Assembly (NCBI RefSeq): GCF_011397635.1
Contig: NC_064754.1
Coordinates: forward strand, 32,778,543 to 32,842,542
DNA: 64,000 nt
Reading direction: 5' to 3'
DNA from: Epinephelus fuscoguttatus
Taxonomy: Eukaryota > Chordata > Actinopteri > Perciformes > Serranidae
Shown: positions 48,285-59,487 of the stretch, one piece after another
Position numbering within the stretch: position 1 is the first letter of the stretch
How the letters are laid out: each line of letters starts with the position of its first letter
The notes under the pieces: model-generated
What the model was told of the DNA's origin: nothing
What the model saw: only the letters and a program-made list of their open reading frames with translations
Databases searched by the model: none
Translations under genes and position numbers: made by a program

Positions 48285-48871
48285 TTGTTTGATGGGACAG
48301 TTGTTGACATATCTTCTTTGTGCCGTAAATCAAACCTTCATATCCCTGGGAGATCGTACCCAGTGACAGACAGAATTGTATAGTGAAAGCGAGGCCCATA
48401 GGAACCAATTTAAATGCTGATGGTGCCATTATTCTATAGCCATTACACTGTGCAATCAGCATTTTTTCCTAATGGTGACTTAAGGCAAAAACCTTGTCTA
48501 TTTCTCCTTTAAACGTAATGGTGTAGGAGTTAACACGGCAGTTAACTGCATCAGAAAGGAGTATTGCCCTAATAAAGCTGTGCAATGAAATCACTGAATG
48601 TACATTTTAACTGTAGTGAGTGTGTTATCGTTCAGTGGGGTTGTTCTAATCAGTCGCAGCTGCTGTGCAGACACAGGCACAAACATGCACACAGATAGAA
48701 TCGTGTCTTATTTTGTGGTTGTGTCACCTCTGCCTCACCGACGATTTCTCTTTAAATGTAGAGAGACCTCAACAAAGAAACAGCGAGAGAGATGGAGAGA
48801 TGCTGTGATGACAGTATCCATACCTGAGGCATTACGACATGCGGAGGTGACAGACAATATTTGGAAAAGCA

Positions 48872-48874
<3 letters not shown>

Positions 48875-48921
<47 letters not shown>
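48875..48921. repeat. (GT)n microsatellite
   Basis: About 23 GT units followed by GCATGCATGC. Confidence 0.95.
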
Positions 48922-48922
<1 letters not shown>

Positions 48923-49057
48923 ATGCATGCAGAATAAATGTCAGCAGAGTTGTGGAATGCTCATCTTATACATACTGTGGCAGCTGTACTCATGAATGAA
49001 TACAGACAGTAACTATGGCAATAGAGACACATGAGACACTAAAAGAACCATGTGCGT

Positions 49058-49058
<1 letters not shown>

Positions 49059-49104
<46 letters not shown>
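49059..49104. repeat. (CA)n microsatellite
   Basis: About 23 CA units, opposite in sense to the TG tract 140 bp upstream. Confidence 0.95.
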
Positions 49105-49108
<4 letters not shown>

Positions 49109-49205
49109 TCCACACACATGTTGTTATCAGAGGATCAGGATATGAGTGATCACTGCCTTTCTAAGCCAGGGAGTTTCCTTTCCTGGCTGCGGCTCTGTTA
49201 AATCA

Positions 49206-49240
<35 letters not shown>

Positions 49241-49376
49241 TGTGCACTCCTTACCACTTCCAATCAGCTTTGACCTGCCAGGGGATAAACAACCTCCTCA
49301 CCTCAGGTTGTTCTTTGATATACCTCAATTACACACTCATGAGTGCAGGTAAGCACGTGCACTCACACACACACAG

Positions 49377-49397
49377 ACACAGACAGACAGACAGACA

Positions 49398-49442
<45 letters not shown>
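49377..49442. repeat. (AGAC)n(AC)n compound microsatellite
   Basis: About six AGAC units grading into about 21 AC units. Confidence 0.95.
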
Positions 49443-49445
<3 letters not shown>

Positions 49446-49965
49446 GTCCTTCTCTTCAGAGAAGCAGCGTATCAGATTTTAGTTCTTCATTGACGAACCT
49501 CGGAAGTGAAAGAAAGCAGTGTTCACTCATCAAGAGCCGCATTCAGTAACTCTGTCACTTGTCATATCACAATACAAAGCTGTGAACGACACCGTAAGTC
49601 ACACGCTTCAACACTACGACTAAGATTTATGAGGGCAAAGCCTTTGACCTGCCGACAGGCAAGGCATCACGCTCATTACTGAAATAAAACAGCATGTGAA
49701 CAATGATGCTGAATACTGAAATCACTAACTTGCTCATGACATGTAATTATAATGCATTTCTACTAAGCTCATATTCAGGATATATAAAACTGGTCCAAGA
49801 AGGGTTCACACAAGCTTTGCAAATAGATGTTGTTGTGATGTTAACAAGGTTACAGATCCTGACCAATACATTAGTTATGAATTTTTGGTAAACTGAACAT
49901 TAATTAATACAGTGAAACTCTGACCCCATTTGTTTAGAGTTGGATCACACAGAGTTGCAGACATG

Positions 49966-50165
49966 AGTATGGGAAGATTATAAAACAATGGGTCCCTGGG
50001 CACTGACATGCAAAAGGCCCCACCACCTCTCCCGCAGAGGAGCAAGACACACAGTCTTTCTGGTTCTGACTTTTTTGTTGATGTTGTTTTGCATCTCTTT
50101 GTTGTGTCTGTTTTGGGGTCACTTTTGTCATTTTGTGTCTGTCTGCATTGTCTGTTTCTGGCCGG
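49966..50165 (+). repeat. Dispersed repeat with degenerate 'tttgtgtct' tandem core, copy 1
   Basis: Shares 'atgcaaaaggcccc' and 'aggagcaagacacacag' with 52178-52230, then a degenerate array of about 20-bp units (ttttgcatctctttgttgtgt; tttgtcattttgtgtctg). Direct orientation relative to copy 2. Confidence 0.65.
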
Positions 50166-51022
50166 TATGTGTTAATTGATTGACATTTTGCGGGGGGGGG
50201 GGACTCCCAAGACGGAAGACTAAAAGACTTGTTGTTGTTTTGAAGGAGTGGAATGCAACCACACGACTTGAATATTTAATATTTCTTTAATACTGTAAGT
50301 CTGTGGATCGTAGGGATACAGGATCTGTCATTTATGTAGAAATCAAAAATTCTTGCATCATGACTTACATTCTAACTTGCTGAAATGCCTTAAAGCAGGA
50401 CTTGACATTTAATTTCTGGATTTAATGGCTAAAACTGAGACTTTGACTTTAAGTTGAGATGAAAAAAAAAATTTAAAAGTTCACATGAAATTTCTCCTCG
50501 ACATGATACTTTGCTCCCCTTGCTTCAGTCTGGTTCTCGCCTCCAGAGAGGCTGATTCCAGGCTGATCCTGCCCAGCTGTGGTGCGTTGAGTCTGGACAT
50601 GTCAGGACGTGTACCCTCCCAACATCCACGGAACTGGTGATTTATCTGTGTGTGACTTTTCTGTGCTTTAATCGCTGACAAGAAACACACGCACACTCAA
50701 ACACACATGCAGGCACATGCACATATACAGTATGTGTATATGAGAGAGTGGAGTGCAGTCGCTGTGTGTACTGTGTGTCAGTGTGTGTTTATTTCAGAGT
50801 ATGTGTGTGTTTGTGGCACTGTGTGCATGAATGCGTATGTATGTCTGTACGGATGCTTGAAGTCAGGTGGGCTGGCACATCTAGGGCCCCCTTTGAACGT
50901 GTGTTCATGTACACACACATGCAGTGTACACACACACACACACACATTGACCAGCTGTTTCTCTCTTCCACTGCTCTTTGATGTCCCTACTTTTTCCATC
51001 CTACCAACAGTAGCCTACTTCC

Positions 51023-51031
51023 ATCTCTCTG

Positions 51032-51071
<40 letters not shown>
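51023..51071. repeat. (TC)n microsatellite
   Basis: CT/TC run of about 48 bp with TGTC interruptions at its left end. Confidence 0.95.
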
Positions 51072-51073
<2 letters not shown>

Positions 51074-51275
51074 CTTCATCTATAATTTAAAAACTTAAAA
51101 CGAATAGTAATTTACTGCTTTTTTTAGCATATAGTTCTGCTCATATAAAGAATCAAAGAGAAGATGTCAGAAGATTCTGATGTCAAAGAAACATCAGATT
51201 ACAGGCAAACAAAGCAACACTGCAAAAACACCCTCATCCTAACAAATTTAGCCTATTATTGAATACTAGAAGCTA

Positions 51276-51997
51276 CGGTGGCCAACAAGGGAAATCATGC
51301 CACAACGGCCCGAAACCTTAAGAAACAAGCTGTGGCTTCAGAAACAATGTAAATTCAAACTGATGTGAAAATCCAAAACAAACACAACAATGGAAATTTA
51401 CAGCAAATGAAAAAACGTGGTGCAGAAAGCTACACGACATACATTAACAGCAAACACGTTGTAAATACAGAAACAATGTTGATTCAAAAACACTTAAACC
51501 CTAAACACAAATGAAGCAGAAAAACACTGTGTACCCAGTCAAAACATTGGAAGATCTCCAGGCCCCTAGGGGGAGCACTAAGTTAGCAACTAAGGCCAAA
51601 TGTAAAAGATAATATGAACCTTTTGATGTTGCGTCTTTACTCTACTTTTGATTCCAATTCAAAAACAAACACGCTCTCTTGTTGCTTCTCTCACTGCCAG
51701 GTTAAGTATCAAGCTGTTCCACTTAGCACTGCTCCTAGAAGCCTGGAGAACTTTTGTAGTGTTGACTGGGTACGCAGTGTTTTCCTGTTGAATTTGTTTT
51801 TTAGGTTTGTGTGTTTTTGACTTTGCACCGCCTGCAGTGTTTGCCGTTAATATAGTTTGTTTTGCCTTCTGCAGCATGGTTGTTTCATTTGTTGTAATCA
51901 TTTTGGATTTTTGTATGTGTTTTTGAATTGCCATCGTTTCTGAAGCTACAGCACTTTTCTCCTGCCATAACAGTGTGTTTGCCCTTGTCGGCCACTG
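51276..51997. mobile_element. Fold-back element with ~300-bp inverted arms and TA flanks
   Basis: The left end CGGTGGCCAACAAGGG and right end (reverse complement) CAGTGGCCGACAAGGG match, and the similarity continues inward. Shared blocks include 'ctgtggcttcagaaac' / 'ctgtagcttcagaaac', 'acactgtgtacccagtcaa' / 'acactgcgtacccagtcaa' and 'tctccaggc'. Arms are about 51276-51590 and 51715-51997 with a loop of about 125 bp. TA lies immediately outside both ends, suggesting a TA target-site duplication. No protein is encoded. Confidence 0.7.
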
Positions 51998-52159
51998 TAA
52001 AAAATCTGCCATTGGTAACTATGATTATTTCACCATTTCAGTGTAACTTGATACAAACAAGGTGTTAGCTGCTGCTTAACACATGTGTCACACACACCAA
52101 TGTGTTTCGGCCTGCTGTGTTCTGACTGGTTAAAAGATGACGCAACATGACAGACGTGG

Positions 52160-52500
52160 GCGAATTATGAGACAGTGGATATGCAAAAGGCCCCTCCATC
52201 TCTGCTTAACAGGAGCAAGACACACAGACTTTTTGGTGGTTTTGCATCTTTTTGTAGTCTTTATGCATCTTTTTGTGGTCTCTCTGTAGTCATTTTTTGT
52301 CTTCTTCTGGTTGTTTTGGGTCTTTTTGTAGTTGTTTGGTTCTCTTTGAAGTCATTTTGTGTCTCATTGAGGCAATTTTGTGTCTTTGGTTATTTTGTGT
52401 CTTTTTGCAGTTCCTTTGCATCTCTTTGTGGTCTGTTCCTGGTTGGTATATGGTAATTTGACATTTGACATTTTGCAGGTGAAGGCCAGGGCGTCCCCTG
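52160..52500 (+). repeat. Dispersed repeat with 'tttgtgtct' tandem core, copy 2
   Basis: After 'ggagcaagacacacagactt', a degenerate minisatellite of about 20-24-bp units (cat/gtctttttgtagtcattttg...) runs to about 52440, then a unique tail 'aggccagggcgtcccctgac'. Longer core than copy 1, so the array differs in unit number. Confidence 0.7.
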
Positions 52501-55500
52501 ACACTCTGGGCTCCAGGGCCTGTGCCTGTTCAGTAAACCACTCATGATGACAAATCGTGTAAACAAAAGCTTCATCTCTGGAAACAGTGGGAGTGAAATT
52601 ATGTCAGCCTCTGTGGGCTGAAAGTTTTTCTTGGTCCAATATAAATCTCAAAATGCTTAAAATAAAGCTGGATGACAGATTGTTTTCTGGGATCCCCACT
52701 CTTCCTGGGGTGCATATTCAAATAAAATACATACAGTCAAAAGATGTTTTTTGCAATGAATCCAAATGTCACACTAAAAACAGTGTACGTTGGCGTTACT
52801 TTTGTCTCAGTTTAAGCACCATTTTATAATAATAAAATAAAAGTCTTTATGAGTTAATGTACAGCAAACAAGATGAATCATTTGTTTGTACTCACACAAA
52901 CACATCCATCTGTCTGTATGTCAGCCAGGTATGGTAATTACTGTTTAGATTCAGCCCTCTGCAGTAGGTATGTGAAGTACAATGTACAGAACAATGCAGA
53001 AATCAACATGCCTCTTCTTTCATAAATGTCACTACTGTTGTTGTGGCGCTAAAACAGGGATCAGTTTCATACTCACTCATGCACAGTCTCTTGATAAGCA
53101 CACACACACAGATGTGGTGTATGAGTTTTTGTGTTCATTCTTTCAACAAGGATTTTTTTCTCTACTTCCAAATATTTCTAGACTGATGAGCATTTGAGGT
53201 ATTTTTACATAAGGCCACTACAACAGTGGAACCAGTGAAAGTTATAAAGAGCATTTGGCAATCTCCAAAAAGATCTAAAATTAGAAACACTAATATCCAT
53301 CAATGAATTTAAGAGCATCATAAAGAATGTGGTGACAGAGATATGCGCTTGTTTTTCTTGAGAGCGATGTTTGAATAGTTTTATTGTGGATTTTTTGTAT
53401 TATATGTTGTATTTGTTGCATTTTAAATGTGTTTTGATCGGTTGCTACCTTGGCCAAAGTCTGTCTTGTAAAAAATGTTGTGTCAAAGAGTGACCAACTT
53501 GGTCCCACTCCCAACTCTAGGGGTACCTAGCAAGTCATATTTTGATGTGATGTGCTTCTGACCAAGCCATTGACCAGTTTGGAGTGAGAATGCGTCGCCA
53601 ATCAGTATGATTTCCAGCTTGTTTGTGTGTTGAATAAATAAATACACAAATTTCTGGATCAATAATACTCATGTAGTTTCTGGAAAGTCTGGACTGTTGA
53701 GTTACATGTGAAAAGGTGACTGTGTGTTGATGATGGAGCCTCAGATCATTGAAAAGTTCAGTTTTCAACCCAACATTTTCCCATGTTGTAGTCTTCTTCT
53801 AACCACCTTCCCTTCACCTTGGAGCCATTAAGACCTTCTAGTGTTACCTGTCCTGTCTGTGGCCCAGTGGAGCCCCAGAGCCCCAGCCTTTGTCCAGGCG
53901 CGGGCAGCAGGTGAATAGGATGCCCATGCGAGGGGCCTCTCAGCCCAGATACACCTGATACCTAGCTCACATCCCCACAACAACACCCACCCACCCTGCT
54001 ACGTCCCCACTGGACCCCCAAATCCCCCGACTCCTCCTCCTCTTGTGTGCCTGCCAGCTGGCCTCTTTCCTCACAGACACACACACACGGAGAAAGAAGG
54101 ATGTTATTGTTGACAGTATTGGCAGCTTTGCCCCCCACTGAGTGTATGTTATGTGTATGTTCTCAGTTCTTTTTGTAGAGTCCATGTGGGCTCTGCCCTG
54201 TCGTCTGAGCCTCATATCTGTGTGAACTCTGTGCTCACCTTTGAAGTTCTCTACCATGCATCTCCTCGCCCCCCCTCCGCCCCTCCCCGTCTCTCCTCCA
54301 CTGCTTTGATTCCCTGTCTTGTTACGGGGAGTTGGCTGATTCACAGATAATGCCACTCAGTCTCTTGTGGGCTACATGCTACTGAGAACATCAGCATGCA
54401 TGGTTCAGGTGCAGAGCAAATGGAGGACATTTTATCTTGTGTGCTCTGTATTTGTTTATTTGTAGTTAAAGTGTCTGAAAATCCTGAGAGTCTGCACAAG
54501 ATACAATAAATAGATGGTTGTCACAGTACCTTTATTTGCACTGGAACATTGGTGTGCTTTCTCTGCAAACTGTCTATTGCTCTGACTTTTTACTGCGTGT
54601 CACCAAAGTGCCGAAATAGCACAGTTGCTTTGAAGGCACACAGGTGGATTAAAACAGGCCTCACATTTGCATGCTGGTGATAGTTTGACTGGGCTGGCTA
54701 AAGGACAACACAGTGAAACTGTTTCATTGCTTTTTTTTATTGCGTTCACAAACAGTCGTAACCATCACAGGAGTTTCCCCACAGTGCATCTGTCTTATAT
54801 TGTATCTCCATCCTGTTTACTTTTTTGGGACAGTCTTGTTCTGACTGAAAACTGTGCAGTTTAGAGGTTTTCCAGTGCAAAGTGAAATTGCTTCATCAGA
54901 GGATTCCACAACATCCTCATCAGCAAAATGTGATTCTTCAACCAAAGTTAAAAATTCCCAAAACATCAACTGGATGACTGTAGTAGACAAAACAATTTTA
55001 CCAACTTGTAGCTGTTCTGGAGCTTTTTATCCTACAGCATGATCTCTATTCATCTGATGGAGTTTTCCAACTTGTCATGAAATTGTATATGTCCATATTT
55101 TTGTTTGGTTTCAGGGCTTTTTTTTTATTATCCATTTTGGCTTTAGTGCAACAGCAGTTGACAAAACAAACTTACCACAAGATCTATTTAGTAGCTGTTC
55201 TGGAGCAAGCTGGCAGTGTTCTGGTGCATCCTGCAGTATTTTTAATTAATTGGTGGCCATTTCATGTCTAGGGGAAAAGGGAAATGATTTACTATAAGTG
55301 TAAAAATAAAAAAAGAAATAAAAGAGTAATTATAACTAGTCCATACCCATTGAGTGCACAGTTGCCCACATACAGTTTCACATGATGTGTGTTTGGGATA
55401 CAGGTCATAGGAAATTGCAGATTAAATAGTCAACTGAACCCATTAAGAAGAGCAATGTATTCAGACAGAGTTTTTGTGAATGTGATAGTACGATTGCTTT

Positions 55501-55689
55501 ATTGAAAGTACAGTAGTACCATTGCCAATAGTGGGATAGTTAGTGGGCTAAAACTGTACATTAGTAGTTGAGGTAGCACGCTGAAAGGCAGATAGTTAAA
55601 GTGTTTATATGTTGTATTGACTTAAAAGTCAATAGTAGTTCACATGGGAAAGGTGCGGCTAGCCCTTGTTGCAGTGGTGGGGGTTGGAA
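52501..55689. other. Gene-free sequence
   Basis: Mostly AT-rich with no supported exon. 53850-54060 is a GC-rich, C-rich patch ('aggcgcgggcagcaggtgaa') unlike its surroundings. No repeat partner was found for it. Confidence 0.5.
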
Positions 55690-56045
55690 TCCGGCCTTCG
55701 TTCTTTGCTGCATGTCTTCCCTGCTCTCTCTCTCCCATCCCTCCTGTCATGCTTCACTGTCCTGTCAAATATAGGCAAATTTGTTCCTCATGAGGAGAGG
55801 CATCTCTGTGCAAACTTTCGTGTCTCTACGACATACGGGGCATGAGATATGCCCATTCAAAGTTTGCAATTTCAATCGGTTGCTATAGCGCCCCCCTTTG
55901 GCCAATTGATGTAATATTGCTTTATTTGCATCCTCCCATGACCCTCTACCACTGTGCCAAATTTCACATGGATTGACCAAGTCAGTGAGGAGAAAAACAT
56001 GGAACAGACACACAGACAGAGTTTTCGTCATCAGATATTAAGATA
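55690..56045. repeat. Probable dispersed repeat
   Basis: Contains 'ggttgctatagcgccccc' and 'gtgccaaatttcacatggat' and ends 'atcagatattaagatagtaa'. Its wording resembles a short interspersed repeat common in percomorph genomes. No second copy in this window, so support is from memory only. Confidence 0.4.
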
Positions 56046-56469
56046 GTAAGATAAAAAAGCAACATCGCTGTTTTACTGCATTTATTGCATTTTTAATTTA
56101 GGCCTACTGCAAGTTTTAAAAAAAGATCCTCACACTTACACAGCCCAGATGCCAGAATGTTGCCATTGTATGTTTCTGCAAACCACAAATATGTAACACT
56201 GATATGACACATACATCATGTATCAAAGTGACGTGGTTCAGATTACATGTACGTATATAAGCTGACAGCAGCAGACCACTGTTCAAGATCAACAAAAGCT
56301 GGTATTACTTAATGAGGGTTTAGGACATTTCCAGCTGTGTCTGTAGCAACCTAGTCTCTATATACAGACTCTACATTCAGTGAATGTTGAGTGTTTAGGC
56401 AAACCCCGGAGATCTTGTCTCTGGAAAAAGAGCAAAAGAGCTTTGATTTCCGGTGCTAAACTGTTTGTA

Positions 56470-56770
56470 GTCCGCGTGATATTGATCAGTCACGTTTGAG
56501 CTGGCTGCAGTTTGTTGCCAGGTTAAACTCTCCGTTCAGTGAACTAACGAGGCGGAACATAATTGGCGTCATTGCAAACTCTGAATCCATCGCTATGGTT
56601 CAGCATATTTACTTACATATAAACCGAAGTCGGAAACGGAAATTCGCCTCCTCAAACCGGAATGCCAAAAATCAGGGGTCTGCCCCCAGAGGCTGTATCA
56701 CCGTCTCCCGGAAGTCAGACGCCGAATACAGCCGATGGGTTCCGAGAATGGTAGCAAACAAACAGGGTAT
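56470..56770 (+). repeat. Probable dispersed repeat with GC-richer core
   Basis: 'aaccgaagtcggaaacggaa' and 'caggggtctgcccccagagg' resemble a widespread fish repeat. The open frame through it (56496-56780) has no recognisable domain. Confidence 0.4.
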
Positions 56771-57705
56771 TTTAAGCTAGAACATAATGTTTTCTTAACT
56801 CTAGCCACCAGGTTTTTGTGCCTCAACCATCAACAAGAGCATTGTTAATAAAACTGGACACTGAAACATAAAGCGACATAAAGTTTCAACATATCCACTA
56901 CATATGAAAAGCACAAATCTTATTATCCGTGGTTTGCAGAACTATACAATGACAAGATTTAGTCTGGTGAGTGGATTGACTAAGGAAACAATGCTGAAGT
57001 GCAAGAAGCCCAAGAACAGCAAATATGAACATAGGAACAACAACATAGGAAATATAGTTTCCAAAGTTCAAATATATGTAAAACCAGCAACAACACAGTT
57101 ACAGTTCCCAATCTTTAAATTCGTTTACGCAATGACTAATGAACAATTTGGATGCATTCTGGTGTAAACCTTTTATTAATACGACATATGCTTTAGAAAC
57201 TGAACACAAGTTATGCTATATAAAGATGTGATGTGCTTGTGAGGGCTGGCATTGCTTTGCAAGTTCTAAATGAAAGATTTTTTTTTTAAATCTACAAGGT
57301 ATAAAAGAAAATAAGTGTCCAAAGCTTAACAATTCATTGGTGTGTGTGTTCAATGTGCTTGTCAACTGTGGAAGGACAACTCGTGCTCCAAACTGTCTGC
57401 ACCAAGGTCCAGAAAACCACTTGGCCTTCCTACAAACCACATCCTGAACACTGGACTCACTTTTGTACATTTTTTTAGCAAAAAAAAAAAAAAAAAAAAA
57501 AAATCCACAAAGAAAGCTTTTTTTTCTACAGAAAGCTCAAGTTTTATGTGTCCTTGCCTCATTTTATGAACTTCATTTTATTAACTGTAATGGCTGTTTG
57601 CAAGTTTAATCACAATTGATTCCCTGCATCTATAAACTTTTTATATTTTGACTGATCATCAGAGAAAATCTGTACTGATCTTTTAGCCCTGTGTGCCAGT
57701 AAACA

Positions 57706-57707
<2 letters not shown>

Positions 57708-57761
<54 letters not shown>
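57708..57761. repeat. (TG)n microsatellite
   Basis: About 27 uninterrupted TG units. Confidence 0.95.
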
Positions 57762-57766
<5 letters not shown>

Positions 57767-57932
57767 ATGTTTCTATGTGCACATGCGAAAATGTCTGCCT
57801 GTGTGTCTGTGGGAAATGATAAATGGCTTATTTCGATCTCTCAGCTGTTGAGCCCTCAGCCCGTTTATACAAACCAAAGACCAGGGCTTTGTCAGCAGAA
57901 ACAAATGATCTATCAACAAGCGAACATTCTCT

Positions 57933-57934
<2 letters not shown>

Positions 57935-57977
<43 letters not shown>

Positions 57978-57992
57978 ACACACGCACACACA
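57935..57992. repeat. (CA)n microsatellite
   Basis: About 27 CA units with GA and GC interruptions near the right end. Confidence 0.95.
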
Positions 57993-58612
57993 ATATTGCA
58001 GCCTGGTCAGTTGTGAGTATGATGGATTGGACCTGAGGTGTGTCTTGTCTCAGTTATTGATATGCAGGTATTGGAGTGGCAGCATGAAATATTAATAGAG
58101 TGGAGCTAAACACCGGTCTGACAAAGACTGAGAAGGAGAAAGAGAAGGGCAAACACAGCGACTGAGAGAGATGTTTGAAATAATGCAGTGACAGTAGCCA
58201 TACCTGACGCATGACGGCATGTAGGACTGATGAGTGGCATTAGTAAAGCAAGCATTTGCGCACTGTACGTGTGTCTGAGAATTTGAACTATGCCTGATAT
58301 CAGTGTCAAATTCTTTTCTCAATGGAAATTCCCTCCATCTTTGATACATTTCATGTCCACAAACATACACATACACACACGCACTCAAATCTCTCTTTCT
58401 CTTTCTGTCACTCTAACCCACATCCTGTTGTGGTTCTTTTTCTCTCATCTGCTTTGATATCTGAGAACCGCTGACTTATGTGGACAGACAAAGCACACCT
58501 TTGTCTTTGCCACACTGAACAAGTCGAGTGTTTGTCATCATTTTTTCGCAGTCTCTAGTGAGTGTGTTTGTTTGACTGTGTCCAAGGTCTTCCTACCATA
58601 ATGATAGTCATG

Positions 58613-58645
<33 letters not shown>

Positions 58646-59445
58646 ACCTTGCCAAGGATTTGTCCTCAGTATTACACTTTGAACAGTATAGAGGGTTGAA
58701 CCATCCCTCCATTAGATGCAGTGAAGGCATATTATGCGCAAGTTTGTGTGTGTGTGTGTGTATTGACGCAGCACTGCAGAACAATCCATACTAATGATTT
58801 CCCATAGACACCTCAAGTTGATCTGGGAACCAGGGAGGATGGGAGGGAGAGAAGTCAAAAGAGACGAATGAAGAGATGGAAGGAAGGAGAGAAGGAATGA
58901 AGGAAGGAAAAGGCGGCACAGGGATGGAGGAATGGAGGGAGAGCATGGAAAGACAAATACTGGTGACACAAATCCGTGATTTAAAGTTGAAACACTGTCA
59001 GTATGGTGATGACTGAATGATGTGATGTCTTTATAGCTACAACTTTGCTGAGAATCAGGTACCATTTAATGTAATTATATTACAGTGATGGGAGCAACTT
59101 TTGGGTTGCCAGGTTGTGAAAAAGCCCTCTTGCTGGTGAGTTATTTATAATCACGTCAATAACAAAATGCTAATGAGTTTCTCATTTTCCAATATGCCAT
59201 CAGCAAAAGTTACATATCTGAGGTAAATGTTAGGAAATAGTTTGTGATAAAAGGATTGTGGTCCAAATGCTCTGCAACTAAAAAACAAACCAAGAGAAAT
59301 TATTTATTAATCGTTAATAGTCAAATAGTTAAAAGTCATTATCTACAGCCTACACACAGTTATTAGAAAGTGATACCAAGCAAACCACCGGGTTATGTCT
59401 GAGTGCTCTGACTTGACACAGCAGTTATTTGCTGTTGTTTTTGTA

Positions 59446-59450
<5 letters not shown>

Positions 59451-59485
<35 letters not shown>
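59451..59485. repeat. (GT)n microsatellite
   Basis: About 17 GT units. Confidence 0.95.

Positions 59486-59487
<2 letters not shown>

Larger units (their letters stand above)
48285..49965. other. Gene-free, microsatellite-dense sequence
   Basis: Four dinucleotide tracts lie within 600 bp: TG 48875-48921, CA 49059-49104, TG 49206-49244, and AGAC/AC 49377-49442. Open frames here consist of repeat translation. No gene. Confidence 0.6.

Noticed and set aside
48598..48999. 133-residue open frame
   Set aside because: Tail of Cys-Val repeats from TG; the upstream part shows no domain or splice evidence.
48875..49442. CRISPR-like array of spaced repeats
   Set aside because: Plain dinucleotide and tetranucleotide microsatellites in a vertebrate genome; no unique spacers or leader.
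50707..51090. 127-residue open frame across TG, CA and TC tracts
   Set aside because: Low-complexity translation only.
56496..56780. 94-residue open frame with basic stretch
   Set aside because: Overlaps a probable dispersed repeat; the basic run (NRSRKRKF) alone does not identify a protein.
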